NCBI GenBank assembly: GCA_009602735.1
Contig: WELA01009987.1
Coordinates: 142,748-174,367 of the forward strand
Reading direction: 5' to 3'
Origin: Mesotaenium endlicherianum
Lineage: Eukaryota; Streptophyta; Zygnematophyceae; Zygnematales; Mesotaeniaceae
DNA: 31,620 bases
Under the pieces are notes generated by a model. That model saw only the letters and a program-made list of their open reading frames with translations. It made no database searches and was not told the origin of the DNA. The translations under genes were made by a program, and so were the position numbers. Each line of letters opens with the position of its first letter. The stretch's first letter is position 1. Shown here in pieces: positions 28,717-31,620 of the stretch.

Positions 28717-31620
28717 TGAGGATGCTAGAGATAGTGAGTCGTCACTAGCTGCCCTCGTAGCAGGTATTATGGGTCCTGCTGAACTGGATTCACTATGCAT
28801 GCCTGACAACCAGATAAAGGAGACCATCAGCAATATAGACGTCCAGAGAGTGCACACTCTGGATGCTCTTGTTCCACCTGATGTCCAACATTTCTTTGCT
28901 ACGTCAGGAGAACAATGCGAAAGTCAGGAAAAGACAGTCCCCCCTATCCTACTGCATTGCATGATTGCAGGTAGGAAGGTGAGGGCATTTGTTGACGGAG
29001 GGGCGTCACATACTTTTATCCACAAGGACTTAGTTAAGCGGCTAAGGCTGCCTACTGTCACCCAAGGGAATAGAAAAATATTCCTTGGAGATGCCTCAAG
29101 TATCCCGGGAGGAGTTATAACCAAGCCTATTGAGGTCCAGTTAGGTTCTGGCATTGCAGTTCTAACTGAAACGCTTACATTTGAGGTACTCAACACTGGC
29201 TTTTATGATCTCGTGCTAGGCAGGTCCTGGCTTAATAGACATCAAGCTGAAGTGTGTTGGAGCAGAGGTACAGTTAAAGTGAGAGGAGCCAGTGATGGGC
29301 AGACTGACTTGGCACCCACCAGTGCTCTTCCTCTTGTCCTGTGTGGATGGCAAATGAAGGAAAAGAAGAGGCTTCCAGAAGGATGCAAGTTGCTGAATGC
29401 AATGGAGTTCGTCAAAAGCTGGAACCAGAAGGAGGACAGAATGTTCTGTCTGCTGCTAAGAGAGGTACCTCCTCAACCTGAAGAAGTGGTTGAGAAAAAG
29501 GTAAGCCCTCCGGAACACCCTACTGCTGCAAAAATTGTTGCTCAGTACACGGGTGTATTTAATATGCTTCCAGGACTACTCCCTAAGAGGGAAATAGATC
29601 ATAGGATTGATCTATTACCTGGGAGTCAGCCACCTTGGCAACGCACTTATGGCTTGTCTTATGTGGAGAGCGAGGAGTTGAAAACACAGATTGCAGAGCT
29701 TGAGGAAAATGGTTATATTTCTCCCAGTAAATCACCTTACGGCGCACCCATCCTATTTGTTAAGAAAAAGGATGGCAGTATGCGGATGTGTGTGGATTAC
29801 AGAGCTCTGAACAGAATTACGGTAAAGAAGAAGTATGCCTTACCCAGAATTGAGGACTTGCTTGATACCCTGTCTGGTGCTAAGGTGTTCAGTAAGATAG
29901 ATCTCAAGAGTGGTTATCATCAAATCAGAATTGCTGAGGGGGATGAACACAAGACTGCCTTCCGCACACGTTATGGACACTATGAGTTCAACGTGATGCC
30001 ATTTGGACTGACTAATGCTCCTGCTACCTTCATGGGTGCTATGAATGACATTTTCAGACCTTATTTGGATAAGTTTGTGCAAGTTTTCCTGGATGATATT
30101 TTAAGTTTCTCTAAAGATGAAGCTCAGCACACTGACCACTTATAAATAGTGCTGGACACTCTGCGGAAAAATCACTTGTATGCTAAAATGAGCAAGTGTG
30201 ATTTCTTTAAGGAAAGTATTGAATTCTTAGGCCACGTTGTCAGTAAAGAGGGCATCAGTGTGGATCCTAAGAAAGTCCAGACCATAAGGGACTGGCCAGT
30301 ACCACAGTCTGTCTCTGAAGTTAGATCCTTCCTCGGGTTGGCTAACTACTATAGGAGATTTATTGAAAATTATTCCACAAAGGCCAGTAAACTGACTGAC
30401 CTTACTAAGAAAGACATCGGGTATGTGTGGGGGGAAGAGCAGCAGGCTGCCTTCCAGACCCTTAAAGATGCCCTTTGTTCTGCCCCAGTGCTAGCCGTGT
30501 ATGACCCCAGCAAACCGGTGCAGGTGGTTACTGATGCCTCTGATTTTGCCATGGGTGCTATTTTGTTGCAGCCTGCTGACGAAACCACAATGGATGGTAA
30601 GGTACGGCAGGAGTGGCATCCTGTGTTGTATGAGTCTATGAAATTTAATCCAGCAGAGATTAATTACTCAGTGCATGATAAAGAGCTGCTAGCTATCATT
30701 CATGTACTCAAACAGTGGAGAGCATACTTACATGGTAAAGCTTTTAAGGTGATTACAGATCATCTAGCTCTGACCCACTTTCAGAAGAAGTCCAAGCTGT
30801 CGAGGAGGGAGAACCGCTGGAGCCAGATGCTGGAGCAGTTCCAAGTCCAGATCGACTACAAACCAGGGAAGTTGAATCCTGCTGATGCACTCTCTAGAAG
30901 ACCTGACTTGCAAGAAAGGAACTTTAGTCAGCATACTGTAGATAAAGTCCTGTGTGCACTCACTTCACTAAAGGTGAAAAAGTCCTTCCTTGAACAACTT
31001 AGGAAAGCCTACCTTTCTGACCCAACATTTGAGCCCAGCCCCACTACTGGTATGTGTCGTGCTACCGCACTCGGGTATAAGCTCAAGGGAGGGGTCTGGG
31101 TGACTGAAACCACTTCAGGCAGGCTGAAGCTGGTCATTCCTAATAATTTGGAAATAAGGTCTCTCTTACTGAGTCAAGCTCATGACAGTCTCCTGGGTGG
31201 ACATTTGGGGCAGGCCAAAACTGTTGGCAAACTGGCAAAACATTATCATTGGGAGGGGTTACCCCGGGAGGTCTTGAAATATGTCAAGTCCTGTGACCAG
31301 TGTCAGAGAAATAAGTCTCGGCACACACCACCCGGAGGTCTCTTGCAACCGCTACCCATCCCAGCGGGACGCTGGGAAACTATATCCATGGACTGGGTGG
31401 TCTCACTACCAAGAACTGCCAACGGGCATGATTCAATACTGGTAGTCGTGGATAAACTGACAAAAATGGTCATTTTTATCCCCACAACTGTCAAAGTGAC
31501 TGCACTCGAAATGGCGAGACAGTTTTACAACCATGAGGAAGTTTACATGGGCTCCCTTCTAATATCATCTCAGACAGAGACTCAAAATTCACCTCTAAGT
31601 TCTGGAGAGCTTTAATGGGG
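28682..31620 (+). pseudogene. Pol polyprotein of copy B, partial (protease, RT, RNase H, integrase N-part)
   Basis: The -1 frame from 28682 encodes an aspartic protease (DGGASH at 28994-29011; flap-side motif VLGRSWL), RT ([20 protein letters not shown]; catalytic FLDD with Asp pair at 30092-30097), RT connection ([12 protein letters not shown] near 30326-30361), RNase H ([36 protein letters not shown]) and integrase zinc finger (H-x6-H, CDQCQRNK) plus the first core Asp (VVVDKLTKM). Pol would be made as Gag-Pol by frameshifting. Defects: TAA 30143-30145 in the RT and a one-base loss near 31531-31547, where 10-12 bases also differ from copy A, putting the second catalytic Asp out of frame. 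The window ends inside the integrase core. Confidence 0.92.

Larger units (their letters stand above)
26443..31620 (+). mobile_element. Copy B: Ty3/gypsy chromovirus, 5' part, cut by window end
   Basis: This is the same family and orientation as copy A, with 5' LTR, primer-binding site, gag, frameshift signal and pol as far as the integrase core. Its sequence is much less damaged: one nonsense codon (TAA 30143-30145) and one frameshift near 31531-31547 are the only coding lesions seen. It retains the RT-RNase H connection segment and the RNase H Glu lost in copy A. The chromodomain, any ORF3 and the 3' LTR would lie to the right of the window. Confidence 0.93.

Noticed and set aside
1..31620. 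CRISPR array, bacterial operon or rRNA gene
   Set aside because: There are no regularly spaced short repeats, no ribosome-binding sites upstream of grouped genes, and no rRNA-like sequence. The genes have spliceosomal introns.

Overview
The window looks like nuclear DNA of a streptophyte, meaning a charophyte-grade alga or an early land plant. Two intron-containing host genes with GT-AG introns read most like plant proteins, and the right half is filled by a chromodomain-bearing Ty3/gypsy (chromovirus) LTR retrotransposon family. The species cannot be fixed from the sequence alone.

Layout. 1-2193: the 3' part of a tetraspanin gene (+), with microsatellites and a 92-base poly-C run ending in N inside its introns. 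2194-7034: AT-rich intergenic DNA. 7035-9151: a complete four-exon gene for the 14-kDa subunit 7 (QCR7 type) of mitochondrial complex III. 9152-11448: intergenic DNA with a diverged direct repeat, a palindrome and a G-quadruplex-type tract. 11449-14176: decayed coding DNA of unknown origin: a zinc-ribbon/helical reading frame (+), two minus-strand frames, and a second coiled-coil frame (+).

15265-24803: copy A, a full-length but dead chromovirus. It has 720-bp LTRs, a perfect CAAAG target duplication, an intact gag, a wrecked pol, a chromodomain and an extra 558-codon frame (ORF3) between pol and the 3' LTR. A 720-bp LTR of the same family is nested in antisense inside its integrase. 24905-25573 (-): a decayed fragment resembling a C5-cytosine methyltransferase. 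26443-31620: copy B, a better preserved relative that runs off the window.

How the retrotransposon works. The LTR drives a genomic RNA primed by initiator tRNA-Met. Gag (capsid plus zinc knuckle) ends just after a slippery heptamer. In copy B that heptamer is followed, after 8 nt, by a perfect 9-bp stem-loop, and pol lies in the -1 frame, so Gag-Pol is probably made by -1 ribosomal frameshifting. Pol carries protease, RT, RNase H, integrase and (seen in copy A) a chromodomain. ORF3 has no recognisable relative. The most interesting signals are the frameshift cassette, ORF3 with an LTR/polypurine-like scar in front of it, a splice-donor-like match at the gag start codon, and an 11-bp hairpin next to the 3' LTR.
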